Positions 1-12,689 of a stretch of 64,000 nt of DNA are shown one piece after another. This DNA comes from Phyto melanocephala (lineage: Eukaryota > Arthropoda > Insecta > Diptera > Rhinophoridae): assembly GCA_941918925.1 (NCBI GenBank), contig OW799234.1, forward strand, positions 70,679,043-70,743,042. The letters are read 5' to 3'. The translations under genes and the position numbers were made by a program. How positions within the stretch are numbered: the first letter of the stretch is position 1; every line of letters starts with the position of its first letter. Below the pieces are notes generated by a model. It saw only the letters and a list, made by a program, of their open reading frames with translations, did no database searches and was not told the DNA's origin.

Positions 1-630
1 TGTTCTCTATAGTCATAGAAATAATTTGCCAGCGAAAAAGTTGTAAAAGAAACTTTACAAGTGATGTTAATACTGGAAAGGCGATATGACATTCGAAGTA
101 AAATTTTAGCAATATAATTTAACGATACTAAATATCGTGAACATATTTGTATAATCATTAAAAACGCCTTTGCTTTGAAGAACCAGTTTTCTTTTAAAAA
201 ATAAACTCTTACTTTTGCTTTTGCTTTGCAAATAAATAGCAACTGTTAAAAAGTCTTTTGTGTTTTTTGCATTCGTACAATTTTGTTTTGATGTTACTTT
301 GTACTATATATGAGTCAAATCAAAGCAACAGTTCGTAAACAAAATTAATCGTTTTGCTTTTAAGTAGCTGCGCAGTCGTCAACCGACAAAGCAAAAAGTC
401 AAATAGAAAAAACACAAACGTTTCAATTCTACATTGTTTATTCTACATGAACTTTTGACATGTCGTACGACTTGTATTATAGTCTAAACTGGCCTTTAGC
501 GGCATGCGAGCCGAAGTGATATTTATTGACTTTAACAGGTAAAAAACAAATTAAACAAGTGCTTTTGAATGCTTTTTTTATTAAACTAATGTATTACGGC
601 AAATTTAATAAAATTCCTAAATAAATTAAA
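1..630. other. A/T-rich spacer, nothing recognised
   Basis: No ORF, terminal repeat or known motif stands out before the first mini-me-like element. Only A/T-rich DNA is seen. Confidence 0.5.
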
Positions 631-2050
631 ACAAGTAAGAGCACTATATTCGGCCGTGCCGAATCTTTTATAACCGACCACCAATTTTTCGTACTTTTAT
701 AGTTTTTTTCCCGAAAATTTTGGTTTCCCGGGAATGCGAGAATTATTTTTTAATATCTCGGGATCCTGCCGCAAAACAAATAAAAAGTAAATTTGTTTTT
801 AATTAATAAAAACACTGTTCATTAAAAACCATAAAATATTTTTAATGTAAAAGAAACGTTTTAAAACTATGAAAATTAATAAAGAAACTTGAATTTAAAA
901 TATAAATTGAGTAAAAATATTTTTTATTGAAAAAAATATTATCCTGCAGATACGAGATCAAATATGAGCACAAAATAAACAAAAATACAGGGACTTTAGC
1001 TATGAGATCAAAAATAAAATCATTAGAATTCCATTTCAATATAAGCAATGTAAACATCTGCTTTTGAATCGTAGCCTACTTTTTTGTTTCCGGGGATCCC
1101 GAAAAATAATCCCGGGAAATCGGGAAGATTAAATAACTCAAATTCCCGGAAGATAACCCAATTTATAGCACAAAATGTATTTGTTTGTTATTAACAGTAA
1201 TCGCTATGCAATAATCAATCTCTTTATACTTAAATACATCTCACTTTCTTTGTATAACTTCGATATGCTAGTAAAATGTTTTCGTAAATTTAGTCTCTCA
1301 ATGAAAGTGGGCGTTAAAGTTCTTTTGTTGAAGTTGTTTCTACTAATAAATGCAACCTAGATGTTTCACTACAGTCCTTTATTATTCCAAAATCTTTACT
1401 CAGAGAGAAGTTATACGAATTTGAGTTGAAATGTTATATGGGCGGTGGGCTTGTCACATTTATTTTCCTTCAGAACAAAGCATTTGACCAAAAGGCAACG
1501 TTTGCAAAATTTCAGAATCGTACATCTAATTTTGTTGCTTTTGTGACGAAAAATACACTGCGCGGTATAAATTTTCGTACATTTTGATCTATAGCTCCAT
1601 TCGTAATGCACATATCTGAGCAATTTTCGGGAACAAATACTTCTTTTACTCAAAAATTATATATTCGTAGTTTCATGACTCTACGTTAATGCGTTTGGAT
1701 ACAATTTCATTTCATTCGAAGTTTGAAGGACACGGTTTTTTCGACCTACTCTTGCTTTTCGAGCTATAACCCTCTTCCTAATATTCTTAATTAGTCCATT
1801 TTCAATACCAAACAAACCTTGTGTATAAGAAAGATTCTGGCAAAATTTGAGCCCCCTGGCTTTTTCGGTGCGACCTCTATCGTGCTTTCAACAGACGGAC
1901 AGACGGACGGACATAGCTAGATCGTCATAAAATCAACCCCGATTCAGAATATATATACTTTATGGGGTCTAAAATGGATATTTCGATGTGTTAAAAACAG
2001 AATGACAAAATGAATATACCCCCACCATTTTTTTGGTGGCAGGTATAAAA
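631..2050 (+). mobile_element. Mini-me-like element, type A, complete copy (A1)
   Basis: The left end reads acaagtaagagcactat and is followed by the palindrome attcggccgtgccgaat. The right part holds a GACGGACGGAC run, then 'agctagatcgtcat', then 'actttatggggtc', and the end has a small hairpin (cccccaccatt/ggtggcaggtataa). The same ends and order recur at 24619-25899, so the boundaries come from comparison within the window. GTCY/RGAC runs plus a TA-rich 'tatatatactttatggggtc' core are known features of dipteran mini-me retroposons; that assignment is from family knowledge and was not searched. No coding capacity is visible; short ORFs inside are chance. This copy is longer than its sister because of an internal insertion at about 703-1150. 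Confidence 0.75.
703..1150. repeat. Insertion with CCCGGG-rich inverted arms inside A1
   Basis: Between 'cttttatag' and 'tatagcacaaaatg', which are adjacent in the sister copy near 24680, A1 carries about 450 extra bases. The left arm (720-768) and right arm (1087-1125) share inverted motifs: tttcccggga with cccgggaaa, and tctcgggatcc with ggatcccga. Elsewhere the window is A/T-rich, so these G/C palindromic blocks stand out. It looks like a small inverted-repeat element inserted in A1. Exact ends are uncertain. Confidence 0.45.
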
Positions 2051-4139
2051 ATCAGAAATTATTGAGAAAAATTAAGAGAAATAAAAAAAAAAACTGGATT
2101 AAATCCTTTCTGGTATGAAAACCACAAGATCATTTTATACTGATTGGTGACTTTCCAAGGCAGTTTCTAAGTCTTTTTCTCCCTAATAAAAGATAGAAAA
2201 TAAAAATTGTGAAGGTTTAACCGGGCGTAACCCGCTAAGTGCAGTTTATGTAAGTTACATTTGAAATTAATGGTAAATATTCAGACTGTACTTACGTTAG
2301 GGGTTTTCGGATAAAAATCATAGAAGTTATCGTTGTTTCGATAATATTCTTCTTTTTTGATAACAATTGAAATAGTTTTACAAAAATTTTAGAGTACATT
2401 TTCTATTTATGACGTACTTTTAAGGACTTTGGTTTATTAAAAAAAAAAAGATTATTTCATTAAAGTCAACACCAGTTACAGACAAATAACATTTTACTAA
2501 TTTATTATATATTATTAAGAAGAATTGTTTTCTATACTAATTAAGTATGCCTTTCTAGTCTCTTAGAATATTTACACCGTAAATTCTGAGCTAACGCCAC
2601 CCTCATATATTGTTACAACGAAACGCTAATTTAGTTTCTTATTTATGAAATGCAAAACAACACTTCCCTACACACATTTTACCAATATTCTGGCAAACAA
2701 CATTGATCATTTTGTCACTGAAAGATATATTACCACAAGACTGTTTTAATTTACTGCCTTTTTATTATTTTATTTTTTTTTGTCACTGACATAGCCTAAC
2801 ATTGTTTTCACACTCTACACTTGAGTCAGTCACAAAGTTTGTTATCTTAAGGGAGGAAGATTTGTGCTCGTATATACGCATGTAAGTTTATGTGTGAAAT
2901 TGGCGTCTGTAGGGCTTTATCTGCTGTATAAAACGGTATTGTGAAAGCAGTTATTTATAAGACATAAAAAGATGTCTAACCAACACTTTATTCGATTGGT
3001 CAAGAGTGTCTGTTGTCAGTATTCATTTCATTTGTGTCCTCTTAATTTTTATGGATTTCAAGACGGCTTTTAATTAAATCGTTTTGGACAAATGACCAAT
3101 AAAATACATCATTAATTATAATAAACCACAAAATTTTTTTGTATAAATATTCTTGCTCATCGAAGCACTAATGATCAGTTGTGGTATACGGTGGACGTAT
3201 GATGTATATTTATTGTGTGGCATCGTATGCAGTAATAATACTCATACGCTGTGGATGTCTACTGGAAAAGATTTATTATTTGTCGGGATGGATGGATGAA
3301 TAGGTGGAGAATGATTAATTTTGTTAATGGTATTTACAATACGTTAGAATGTCAATTTTAGAAATTTATCAAAGAAAATTTATATGGATTTTTCGTCTTA
3401 AAAATCTTTAATAAAATACGCTCACGCCGATGTGGGTTTGCATAGAAATATTTATGCTATTAAATTATACTGGTAGCCCAAATGTCTGTCTGTGTCTAAT
3501 TGTGTAATTTATTTATATGTATATTTCTTTGTAGTGGACATCTTAGCATGTCAGAAAATTTTTTAGAGCATTTCTTACTTGGGTATTTTGATGTACGCAA
3601 TTATTGACAGAGATTGTGTTGCATGTTATGTTCCTAGGCGAAGCATTATTGTAATTAGGCGATCTTGTTCTATACACAGGGAAAACAGTGTCGGTTGGAA
3701 GTACCATAATCATTGCCAATCGTATAGTTTAGTTGGGATGGTTTAAATGTATGACTGTATGTACAGAATTGTAATTCTTGCAATAGACATTTTATAATCA
3801 CAAAAGAAAAGTTCGATCGCTAGAACACAACCAGTCCATGGACAATGAATTTAGTTATCTGTTTTCTAAGTGTACGAAATATCAATTCAATTCTTATCCT
3901 ATTCTACTAAAATTTGTCTAATAAATTTATATTTGTTAGCATTTTTTTTAGCAATCCAACATTTATGAGAGTATTTTATTTTACATCAATCAAAGCAACT
4001 ATTTTTGTTATTTTGTTATATTCCATAAATCTTTTACATGTTTTCTGGAATCCTTAAAACTTCAGAAGGAGCACTCTGATCATGTGAAAGGCTTGACTAC
4101 TAAAATACAATTATTAATAAAAAAAAAATTAAAATCAAG
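2051..4139. other. A/T-rich spacer, nothing recognised
   Basis: About 2 kb without transposon ends or usable ORFs. Some poly-A/T runs. It could be host intron or intergenic sequence. Confidence 0.4.
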
Positions 4140-4420
4140 ATTGTGTCAAACAGGGTAGCTAAGATATTGTCCCCTTCAAATAAAAGGGCTCGATCAGTTA
4201 AATACAGCAATCTATGACAAAGTTGACATTCAAGATGATGCCCTAAATAAAATGATGTATAATTTAGCTGTTAACCTTAAATATAATAATAGAGTTAGCT
4301 ATTTAAAAGTTTAAAAATAAAAATGATTTTGGAAATAATAAGGCAAAATGGCGTATAGCGTCAAAACTAGAATCAATGATGTGGTCAGTGTACCCATGTT
4401 AATGAAGGTGAAGAGAAATT
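4140..4420 (-). mobile_element. Decayed mini-me-like fragment, type C (C3)
   Basis: The stretch contains 'aaaagggctcgatcagttaa', 'aaatggcgtatagcgtcaaa' and 'cccatgttaatgaaggtgaag'. In the same order these match 'gaagggcttgactagtagaa', 'aaatggcgtataacattaaa' and 'tatgtacatgatggtgaag' in the type C copy at 57964-58967. The end of the element is degraded and no terminal palindrome is left. Confidence 0.55.
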
Positions 4421-6124
4421 TCAGGGGGCAAACTATGGCATTCGACCGTGGTCGAAATTTGAAAATTCTTATTAGAATCTGTACAATTAAAGCACAGCGA
4501 ACTCTATCGTTCGAATAAAATTTTAATCGTGATCAAATGCCGTAATTTGGCCCCAGATTAGCTAAGTAAAATAAAGCACTTTTATTTGATTTTATAATAA
4601 TTTTTGAATTTTTTGAGTGTACAAATCAAAGATTTGGAAACTTAAATGAATTGGTCTAGATTGATATAGAAAATGATAGGAAAAATGGAAAATCTTTTAT
4701 TTCCGTTAGAAAACTACTTTGAAAAAATTAGTAAATAGTTCCACGCTATGTCGTCACATTTATATTAAAAAAATAAATATTTCCAGGAGTCTATATTTTA
4801 GTTTTAATTTTCGTGTAATTTTGTAGACATAATTTGACATTTATATTATGGGAAAATATTTATTTTTTTTAATTTAACAAAATTAAAGCCATATAAGTAA
4901 AATAATTCTTTTATGTTGCTGTGTTTTTAAACTAGCTGGACGATATTTTTTCCTCATGAGCTACTTAGTGACATCATTATCTTTATTTACTGAATATATT
5001 TTAATATTACTTATTATATTACGATGCTTTTAAAATATCAACATGCACTTATATTTTAATTGTGAGAGCACAGCTTTTCATAAACTCATTTATTTAATAT
5101 TTTACATCTTCAACAATATTTTTATAATTTTTCCTTTGACATTTAAAATTCTGCATGAGTTATACGACCTGCAAAGGCAGTTCTCAAGAAAATATTGCAA
5201 AATATAATATTTTTGCCTTTAAGTAGTCATAATTCAGTTACTGATCCAAGTCACAAATGTACTTTATGATGATGATAATCATGATGATACTCACCGTTAA
5301 AATTTTTAAGTCATTTGGAGTATAGAGATAAGAAATATATGAGTACTTACTTTTGTGAGGTAGAAATGTATTTTCAGTTGAATTTTTCGCAAAAGCGATA
5401 ACATAAGTTGTAACAATATGAGCAGAAGTTAAACACTCAAACTTAAAAAAGTGTTTTAAAATTGAAACTTATGTTTATATGTACCAGTTTCGAAAAAGTT
5501 TGTAAACGAAAATGAGTGTTCTAATCAATACAAAGAGAAAAAACTTAGTTAATTGCGTATTAGGTCTTAATTCAAACAGCAGGTATAAAACTATTTAGAA
5601 TAACTTAGTAAGCATAACTTGCGAGTATAAAAACCGCAATTATGGGATATAGAACCCTTCCTTATATCGAATCTCTTTCATAATACCGGCAACCACTTCA
5701 TCTCTTCTTTGGGTTATATCTTCCTCTGTTTGTGAGTGAACAACTTAACAACATTTTGTTTTAGTTTCTGTTACGCAAAGTTTAAAACTTGATCTTCAAG
5801 ATCAAAAGTAAAAGATTTTAGCTGGCCAAAACAGAAATGCAACGTAAAGAACCAGCCATAAAAGGAAGTTAATTATTGATTTTTAAATAAAAATTGCCCA
5901 ATTTTTTTTTTTTTTTGATATTTACTTTGATTTAGAAACAGCTGTCAACAAAAAACTATTAGTAAATTATTAGAGGAAGGAAATCCATGCGAGTAGTTGG
6001 ACTGCTTTTTGAACTTAACAAATTCACTCTATGTTGTGTTGTCAAGTCTCGTTTTAACATGCATAAAAGTGTGAAAAAAATCAAGCAGTGGTCTTCCTAA
6101 AAAAACTACAGTGTACCAAGATGG
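4421..6124. other. A/T-rich spacer, nothing recognised
   Basis: No repeat family or ORF recognised. A few short gat/tga runs near 5268-5290. Confidence 0.4.
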
Positions 6125-6840
6125 TCAAATATTAAAAATGGTCAAAACGGACCCACGAAAGATGGCAGTAGACATTGCTACTTTCCCAAAGGGCATAAGG
6201 GTGTTTCTATTGGGGCATACACTGCACGTAGTAGGATAAATGAAGCAAATTTGCTGGAGGGAACCACGTGTAGACAGGCTCGTATGGTGCTCAAGGTGCC
6301 ACTTGGCAGGGGTGCAGTGAAGATACTCGATTTTAATCGGAGTATGATGAGCTGCATAACTGCGTTGATTACAGCACATGGGAATTTTAAATATCATCTG
6401 AAGGGGATGCAGATCGTGGATGATGATATTTGTAGACTGTGTCTGGAGGACGCCGAGACAGCAGCGCATGTAGTATGCGAGTTTCCGGAGTTGGCGAGCG
6501 GAAGATTAAGGATCACAGGCAAGCACACATTAAGTGTGAATGCGATGGGGGACCTTAGTCGGAGGGAGATTCTGGCGATTACAAAGGACTGTGTGATGAA
6601 GATTGTCGACAATCACCAGTCGGCAGTTTAAAATCGTTTTCCTAGTCCAGAGCAAACGCCGGTTGTTTCGCAGGACTCGGTGATTGAGGGTATACTGATC
6701 GGTAGACACGAAATCACTGAGGAGCGAAGGGATTTGAAAAGGGACCCATGAAAGAAGTGGTCTGCTTCGATATTCGATATTGATAAGTAGAGTCAACAAA
6801 AGACAGCGTCTAGAGTTTGCCAAATGGCATCTGCATTGGT
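6125..6840 (+). pseudogene. Non-LTR retrotransposon C-terminal fragment
   Basis: The reading frame 6251-6631 encodes about 126 residues ending in IVDNHQSAV. It contains a Cys-rich stretch (DDDICRLCLEDAETAAHVVC) of the C-x2-C...H-x4-C kind that closes the ORF2 protein of LOA/I-group non-LTR retrotransposons after the RNase H domain. Just before it, 'ITAHGNFKYHL' corresponds to the LTGHG-x-x-x-YHL motif of the same region. Base composition is much more G/C-rich than the flanks, as expected for a recent coding remnant. Upstream the frame decays quickly and neither reverse transcriptase nor a full RNase H is present, so this is a 5'-truncated copy. A related tail on the other strand lies at 61036-61330, ending KFIDNHQSAM. 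No poly-A tail or target duplication was defined. Confidence 0.7.
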
Positions 6841-7385
6841 CAAGTTAACATTGGTCTGAGATCTTGTAAAGCGAGGAGAGTAAATTTTATTTATTTAGCT
6901 CCGACGGAATAAATTACGTTCGCCGACCACCCAATCAAATATGTCTTCGTAAATTTAAGCTACCAATAGTCAAACTAGGTAGTGGATCAATTATGTTGTG
7001 GGATAAGATATTTAAAATTAAATAACTGAAAATCATTGATAGTGTTCTCCCACAATGAAGTCAGTACATTGATCAAAATTGAATTTAAAATGGTTAATTT
7101 TTAGATTCCTACGCTACATGAAAGTTTTATTTATATATGTAAATGGGCGGGCCAAAGAGGCAAAAATCTCAAGTGAAATTTTAATTTAAATTTTATTTTA
7201 TTTTCCCATCGTATGTATCAAGTGTCTTTTATCAGAACATAAAAATTTTGATAAATACTATGTTGTACTTACATGCCCTCCAACTACGTGAAAAAATGGC
7301 ACCTGATAGCATATTTTAAAATAATAACGATCCCAAGAACTCAAGCCGTTTAGCTTGAAACTTTCTAATCTATACTGATGTGTAT

Positions 7386-7640
7386 GTTTTGGACTGCCCA
7401 TCACAATTTTCGGATGTTAACCCCATAGAAAATCTATGGAAGCTTGTCGATCGAAAAGTTAAGAAGGCAATTCCTTCCAGTGTAAAAGAATTGAAATTAA
7501 TTTTAAAAGAAGATTGAAATAAAATACCCCTCAATACTATAATATCGCTACTCGATTCTACGCCTTCCAGATTAAAGGAAGTAAAAAAAATAATGGCTAC
7601 GCCACTAAATATTAGATTTAGGTACAGTTTTTCGAGAAAA
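7386..7640 (+). pseudogene. Tc1-like transposase C-terminal remnant
   Basis: From 7389 the frame reads about 43 residues containing DVNPIENLWKLVDRKVKKA, the conserved end of the DDE catalytic domain in Tc1/Tc3 transposases; in that family the Glu of NPIEN is the third acidic catalytic residue. A TGA interrupts the frame at about 7516, and recognisable family sequence continues (LDSTPSRLKEVKKIMATP, matching the usual SMPRR...V..KG.AT tail). Everything upstream of this motif is lost, and no terminal inverted repeat was identified. It is a dead, 5'-truncated fragment. Confidence 0.7.
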
Positions 7641-7699
7641 AGTATTTTAATTAAAATAAAAACGTTAAATTATTAGAAGTTGCATTTTTTATTTGCTTG

Positions 7700-8655
7700 C
7701 ACCTCGTTCTTTTAATTAAAAAAAAAACTTTGTTTTTATTATACTTATTAAGACTTAGTAACTCCAACTCCAAAAACTTTTTATTTATTAAACTTATTAA
7801 TATATAGTAACTCCAGCTCGCCTACCACAAATGTAGAGAACAAAAAACCGCAAAACAATGTGAGTTGGTTGGTTTTCAAATGATCCAACTTAAATCCATG
7901 GTTATAAGCGTTGCATTTTTTATGCCCGCAGCTGTATTTAATAATTGTGTTTATGTTTAAATGTTTTTTTTTTTTATTTTTTAGACCTAAACAGCTGATG
8001 AAAAAATAAGAATAAGGTTCAATAAACTCAATAAGAGATACTCGACAACGGCTACAGAACCTACTCATTATATTTACATGCAAGAAAAAATTTCAAAATA
8101 TTTTGCACCAAAAGTCACAAGGTAGTATATTAGGGTCACCTGCAACCTATCGGATGTAAAATTGTTTGAACCAAATTTGAATACTTTTAAAGTCTGATAA
8201 CTTTAAGCATTGTACAAGATTCAAGCAATACGAAGCGACAGCTCATTTGTTAGATAAATTTAAGGGAGCTTTTCGGTCAGGAAATAATTAAAAATTCTAA
8301 CTTGTTATGGTTCCACATTTTATCTTTAAAAAAAAAATTGGAAATAGCATTGTACCCTAATACAAATAAAAATATCTTGATAAAAGATTTTAACGCTAGA
8401 CGAAACCGAAAGCTATTTACTTTAAGGCTGTACATTGTAAGATTTGGCATAATAAAATGTAATAATTAATTATATCACTAAAAATAAAGGAAACATTAAA
8501 AAAACTCTTTAAAATTGAAAAATTCAGTCTCTTGATATCACGTAATCACAGTTGGCTTATCAAGAATTTGTTGACTTCAGTGAATATTTTGTTTGTATCA
8601 AATTTTAAACAGTAGAAACATGTAATCTTTTTCTTTTCTTTGTTTTAATTAGGTT
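7700..8655. other. Spacer, nothing recognised
   Basis: Contains only short ORFs with no family signature and A/T runs. A weak inverted similarity around 'attagggt' (8130) and 'accctaat' (8354) is too short to call. Confidence 0.35.
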
Positions 8656-8994
8656 TTAAAAATAAAAAACTCGTTCGCCGATGGCTGATGAATGTGTAAT
8701 AGACAGAATTCCTCTTACAATTTTTGAAATATCTGGGAACATGAACTCATTTAATTCATTTTTGATCTGTGATAATTTAGACCACCAAAAATAGAAAATA
8801 TCTGAATCTTTGTGTGATCGAAGTTCAATCACATCGGCTAGTGCTCTGTACTGATAACTTATTGTTTCAAAGTTTGTTTGTTCGTGTGGAAATATTTTCA
8901 CCAGAAGAGGTACTATTGAATTTGTTTCTTTCATAATAACTTTTTCTGGAGTAAACTTATCGAACCATTTTAGTGCTTCATTATTAAAGTCCAC
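8656..8994 (-). pseudogene. hAT transposase C-terminal dimerisation-domain fragment
   Basis: The 112-residue frame ends with FPDISKIVRGILSITHSSAI then GERVFYF. The pattern 'FW..L......FP.l..i.r.iLsi..SSa..ERvF' is the hallmark of the hAT family C-terminal dimerisation domain, and here W-W-S-K-L precedes it at the expected distance. The usual Ser after ERVF is replaced and the frame stops, so the extreme C-terminus is missing. No RNase-H-like catalytic core, BED finger or terminal repeats are visible nearby. It is either a decayed transposon or, less likely, one exon of a domesticated hAT gene; the absence of neighbouring exons favours a relic. Confidence 0.65.
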
Positions 8995-9041
8995 CTTACA
9001 TGCTTACGAATCATAAGTTAAATAGAATACATATAACAAAA

Positions 9042-9160
9042 GTCAAGGCGAATTCATGTATCAGGTGGTGCCAAATTTTGTAAGAAAGAAAGAAATAAAG
9101 TACTAGGCAGAATTTGTTGTTGCAGACTTGACACCACCTGGTACACAAATTCGCTTTGAC
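9042..9160. repeat. Short inverted-repeat unit (MITE-like)
   Basis: Left arm 9042-9072 (gtcaaggcgaattcatgtat, then caggtggtgcc) is inverted at 9130-9160 (acaccacctggtacacaaat, then tcgctttgac). The arms agree over most of about 30 positions, with a 57-base spacer. No target duplication was recognised. It may be a tiny MITE or a transposon end pair joined by deletion. Confidence 0.5.
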
Positions 9161-10060
9161 AACAACATGGCAACAAAAACAGAGAAGCTGACAGTATAAA
9201 ATAAAACACACACAAACAAAATTAAAGAGAACAGAGAAGAGGACAAATTTTAAAAATTGTACCAAGTAGCTAGAGGTGGTACCACGGTACCAATAAGATC
9301 AAAAATGTACCATTAAAAGTACAATTGTACCATGATTTCCATCTGTGGTATCATCTCGTCAGTTGATTGATTACTTTAATGTTATAAAATCTAAGACGCC
9401 ACTTGATTTTGTTTACTTGTATCAGCGGCGGAAAATACTTTCGGAGCGTTTTATACCAAGGTTACTTCTAAATTTGTTTGTTTGTTTTCTTTTGTTTATT
9501 TCTATAATAGGACAGGCAGTACCTATCCTTTATTAAAAACAAATATGACCATGTGCGAACGTTTCCATCTCTGAAAAATAAATATTCCTTGACATTAGTA
9601 TTTATATAAAGCATGAACTCACCGATAATTTATTTGCATCCTTTTTACAAAAAATATAAATTTTTGTACATAATTAACGAAAAGTTAAAAATAATAGTCT
9701 TTATTTTGCATTCATATCAGCATTAATCTGTACTAAGAGCTTGCTTATCAGGTTCAATTTGTTTCTAAATTTTAAGACGGAAAGGTATAAGTGTTCAAAA
9801 GTCAATTTAAATCACAATCAAGTCTATTTAAATCACATACATATTCATTCTCAATTATGAATCTATTAAGTGTCAAAAAATAAAATGGACAAACTGCAGA
9901 ATGCATCCCACTTTTCTGGGGTTAAGGTATAAGCGCTATTGCAAAGGAATGAATTGATTAGTGAGAAATGCATTTAATAATTTGTAGTCAATAATGTGGT
10001 ATGGTGGTATGATGTATGCAAATATATGAAATTGGAGTACAAAAGCCTTGCAATGTTAAA
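9161..10060. other. Spacer, nothing recognised
   Basis: No gene or element. A cluster of 'gtacca/tggtac' motifs sits at 9258-9335. Confidence 0.35.
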
Positions 10061-10062
10061 TA

Positions 10063-10262
10063 AAGGGTCCGCCATCTAACTAATTTTTTCAACTAGTGCT
10101 TATTTCGTGAATGGTAACACTTAGCTTATGTCTGATTTGACAGATATTTAGTTTTAGCCATCCGCTGAACGAATATGTATACGATTGAACAACGCTGGGA
10201 AATATTGCGATATTACTTTTGCCGATTTTGCCAAAAAAATCATCTTTTCAGGTGAAGCTAAT
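10063..10262 (+). mobile_element. Internally deleted mariner-like copy, left half
   Basis: It starts at TA with aagggtccgccatctaac, the same terminal repeat as the element at 20636-21179. After the leader come codons for EQRWEILRYYF (start of the transposase DNA-binding region), joined directly to KKIIFSGEANF, equivalent to the catalytic FSDEAHF block; the catalytic Asp is changed to Gly here. Similarity ends at about 10262, so the right half is lost. Confidence 0.7.
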
Positions 10263-10708
10263 TTTGATTGTTTAAATTTTGGGTTAAAAATGTTCTTGTA
10301 ATGTGTGTTGTAATTCGCCAACTGTCAGCATATTTTCATAATTTTTTAATGAACAATAAAATATTTTTAATCTATGTATTTCAAACTTTTAGGATATAAG
10401 AGACAATATCATATGATTATAAACCTTGTGAATTCTATGTGGTTTAGAAATTTAGTAACTATTTGGCTTTAAATTTTCTTTTATTTTTTTCAGTATAAAA
10501 AGAAAATTTTTTCACACAAAGTACCGAAATACTCTAATTACCACTATTTTTAGCTTCACGTTGATGGGTTCCATTTAGAATATTTTCCATAACATATTGC
10601 TAAATTTGTGGCTATAGAACGTAAATATCTGCAAAGTTTTTGCCTAGAATTTCAATATAGTCTCAAGCTTATTCTCATAAATTTGCTCTTTCAAATAACC
10701 GAAAAGAA
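10263..10708. other. Spacer, nothing recognised
   Basis: No gene or element recognised. Confidence 0.35.
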
Positions 10709-11520
10709 ACAAGTAGAAGGCTATATTCGTCCATGCCGAATCTTATATACCCTTCACATCGTGTAGTTATGCAATAAAAATAGTTCGTATCACCATTCAT
10801 CTCATATGAAATATGTACATACATATATAAAAACATCCCATTGTAAAATTATAAATTTAAGTATGAATGTTAAAAAAAAAAAATTAAAAAAAAATTTAAA
10901 AAAAATAAATCAAATTCAAACAAAATAAAAAATGATAAAAAAAATATTAAAAACAAAAAATAAAAAAGTAATTAATATATAAATAATATATATAAAATTA
11001 AAAGAAATTAAAGAAATAAAAAAAATTAAAAAATAAAAATATAATGAAAAATAATAAAAATATAAATAATATATAAAATAAAAAATAGAAAAAAATTAAA
11101 AAAAAAATTTTTTTTTGGCTCAGCTGGGATTTGATGCCACGTTTACTCTAACCAGTATACCATGTTTGTCTGTATGTATGTTGTTGTTGAGTTAAAAAAA
11201 CGAGGTGGCCGTGGTTTTTTGCTCAGTTGTTTATGTACCGATATATCTGACTTTCAATACCAATCTACTCCCGAATATTTCTAATATTTTAATACCTCAC
11301 CCGGGTCCAGGCGATGTCGGGGGCTTCAAAAAGTTGATTTCAACATACACACGGACAGGCGGTCAGATGGACAGACTGATAGAGCTGAATCGACTCCTCT
11401 CTTTATAAGCTTTCAGAAAATAAATACTTTATGTGGTCGAAAATGGAAATTGTAGAAATTTTCCACGTAATGACAAACCTATATATACCCTTTTTCACTT
11501 TTATGTGAGGGGTATAAAAA
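10709..11520 (+). mobile_element. Mini-me-like element, type B (B1)
   Basis: Left end acaagtagaaggctatattc with the palindrome attcgtccatgccgaat, then 'tatacccttcaca'. The middle is a 250-base A/T-only block, followed by ggctcagctgggatttgat, which on the minus strand reads as a tRNA T-arm and acceptor. The right part has 'tcacccgggtcc', a GACA/GACT run, 'actttatgtggtc' and a terminal hairpin (tatacccttttt/gaggggtata). Other type B copies are at 15331, 26037, 26881 and 54183. Confidence 0.75.
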
Positions 11521-12613
11521 GGTGCTAAGAAATCTATCGCACGTTCTGGTCAATTAATTTTCAAATTTCTGTAAACAATTTGCTTTCCGAAATTTGTCTT
11601 TAAAGTAACATTATGGCTCGGTCAATGTGGGCAGTGACCTTATTCCTCTGAACCCACGTCACAAGTCTATTTTCAATAGCAGGCCAAAAAAGATATTCTT
11701 TCATGAATCGAAACCTCCCACCATCTACGGTTATAGCATTTGCCTCTTCATATTCAAAAAGAAAGGTGGAGTGATATTGCCGGATATAATACCACGCACG
11801 TTATGGATACGGATACGGGATACTGTATGGTGCCATACACCTAATGGGATGCAGTAAGCGTTCATAAAAGGATCTCAGATTCTCGGAATAACTCAAAAAC
11901 CAAAAATTCTACTCATTAACAAAGTCATTCGAATTGAAATAAGAAGTAAGTTCCAGTGATATTTTCAGGTATACTGCCATACCATACTGTGCATTTTAGG
12001 CAACCCAAAACCCACAGTTCTGTTAGATAACGAATGTATTCAAATTAAATTGAGCATAATTACTCGTAAACAGATTTTCAATAAATAATATAAGTATAAT
12101 AATAAGTTATAGGTCAACTGAGCAGAACATCTTCTGGTATATAGATATTGTTAGTTCTTTGTAGACACTTTGCTCTACACGTTTATTAGTTTCCACAGTG
12201 TGAAAACCTTACGGTGGTGGTGATGAACTTAGCAATTAAACATTGCTTCAATAAAAAATTATATTGCTAATATTCTTCTTTATTCAGTTGTGAACAACAA
12301 ATCGCTTAAAGATTTAACTATTTTTTAGTACTTTGTACGTCAATGTTGGTGTCCAATGATCATTGTCCTGATTACGATTGCAGATTAAATGTCTGCATGA
12401 AATAAAGATAGAGACTGAGCAATCAGCAGTAACCACTCACTTACTTTAGCAAAACATACACATATAATTTTACATTTATGGAAAAAAGATTTTTTTCTTT
12501 TATGGGTACCTTGCAGAAACTTGCATCAAAATGATAATATAATAATAATAAAGAGTAAAAAAAATTGGCAAAGGGAAACATAGCCTTATTTAATGACATT
12601 TTGTTTTTGACTT
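11521..12613. other. Spacer, nothing recognised
   Basis: Short ORFs without family features. A palindromic 'atggatacggatacgggatac' stretch near 11800 is the only oddity. Confidence 0.35.
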
Positions 12614-12689
12614 ACATGTGATGCAACATGATGAAAGGGACCTTATCTTGCCAGATAAGGTCCCTTTCGTCATATCGCGTCACATATGT
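12614..12689. repeat. Long hairpin with 4-base loop
   Basis: The core gaaagggaccttatct (12633-12648) is followed by loop tgcc and the exact complement agataaggtccctttc. The arms continue outward to about 35 bases each with a few mismatches (acatgtgatgcaacatgatg against catatcgcgtcacatatgt). It may be the collapsed ends of a MITE or a hairpin RNA source. Confidence 0.7.

Noticed and set aside
8130..8370. Possible inverted ends around attagggt / accctaat
   Set aside because: Match too short and interrupted.
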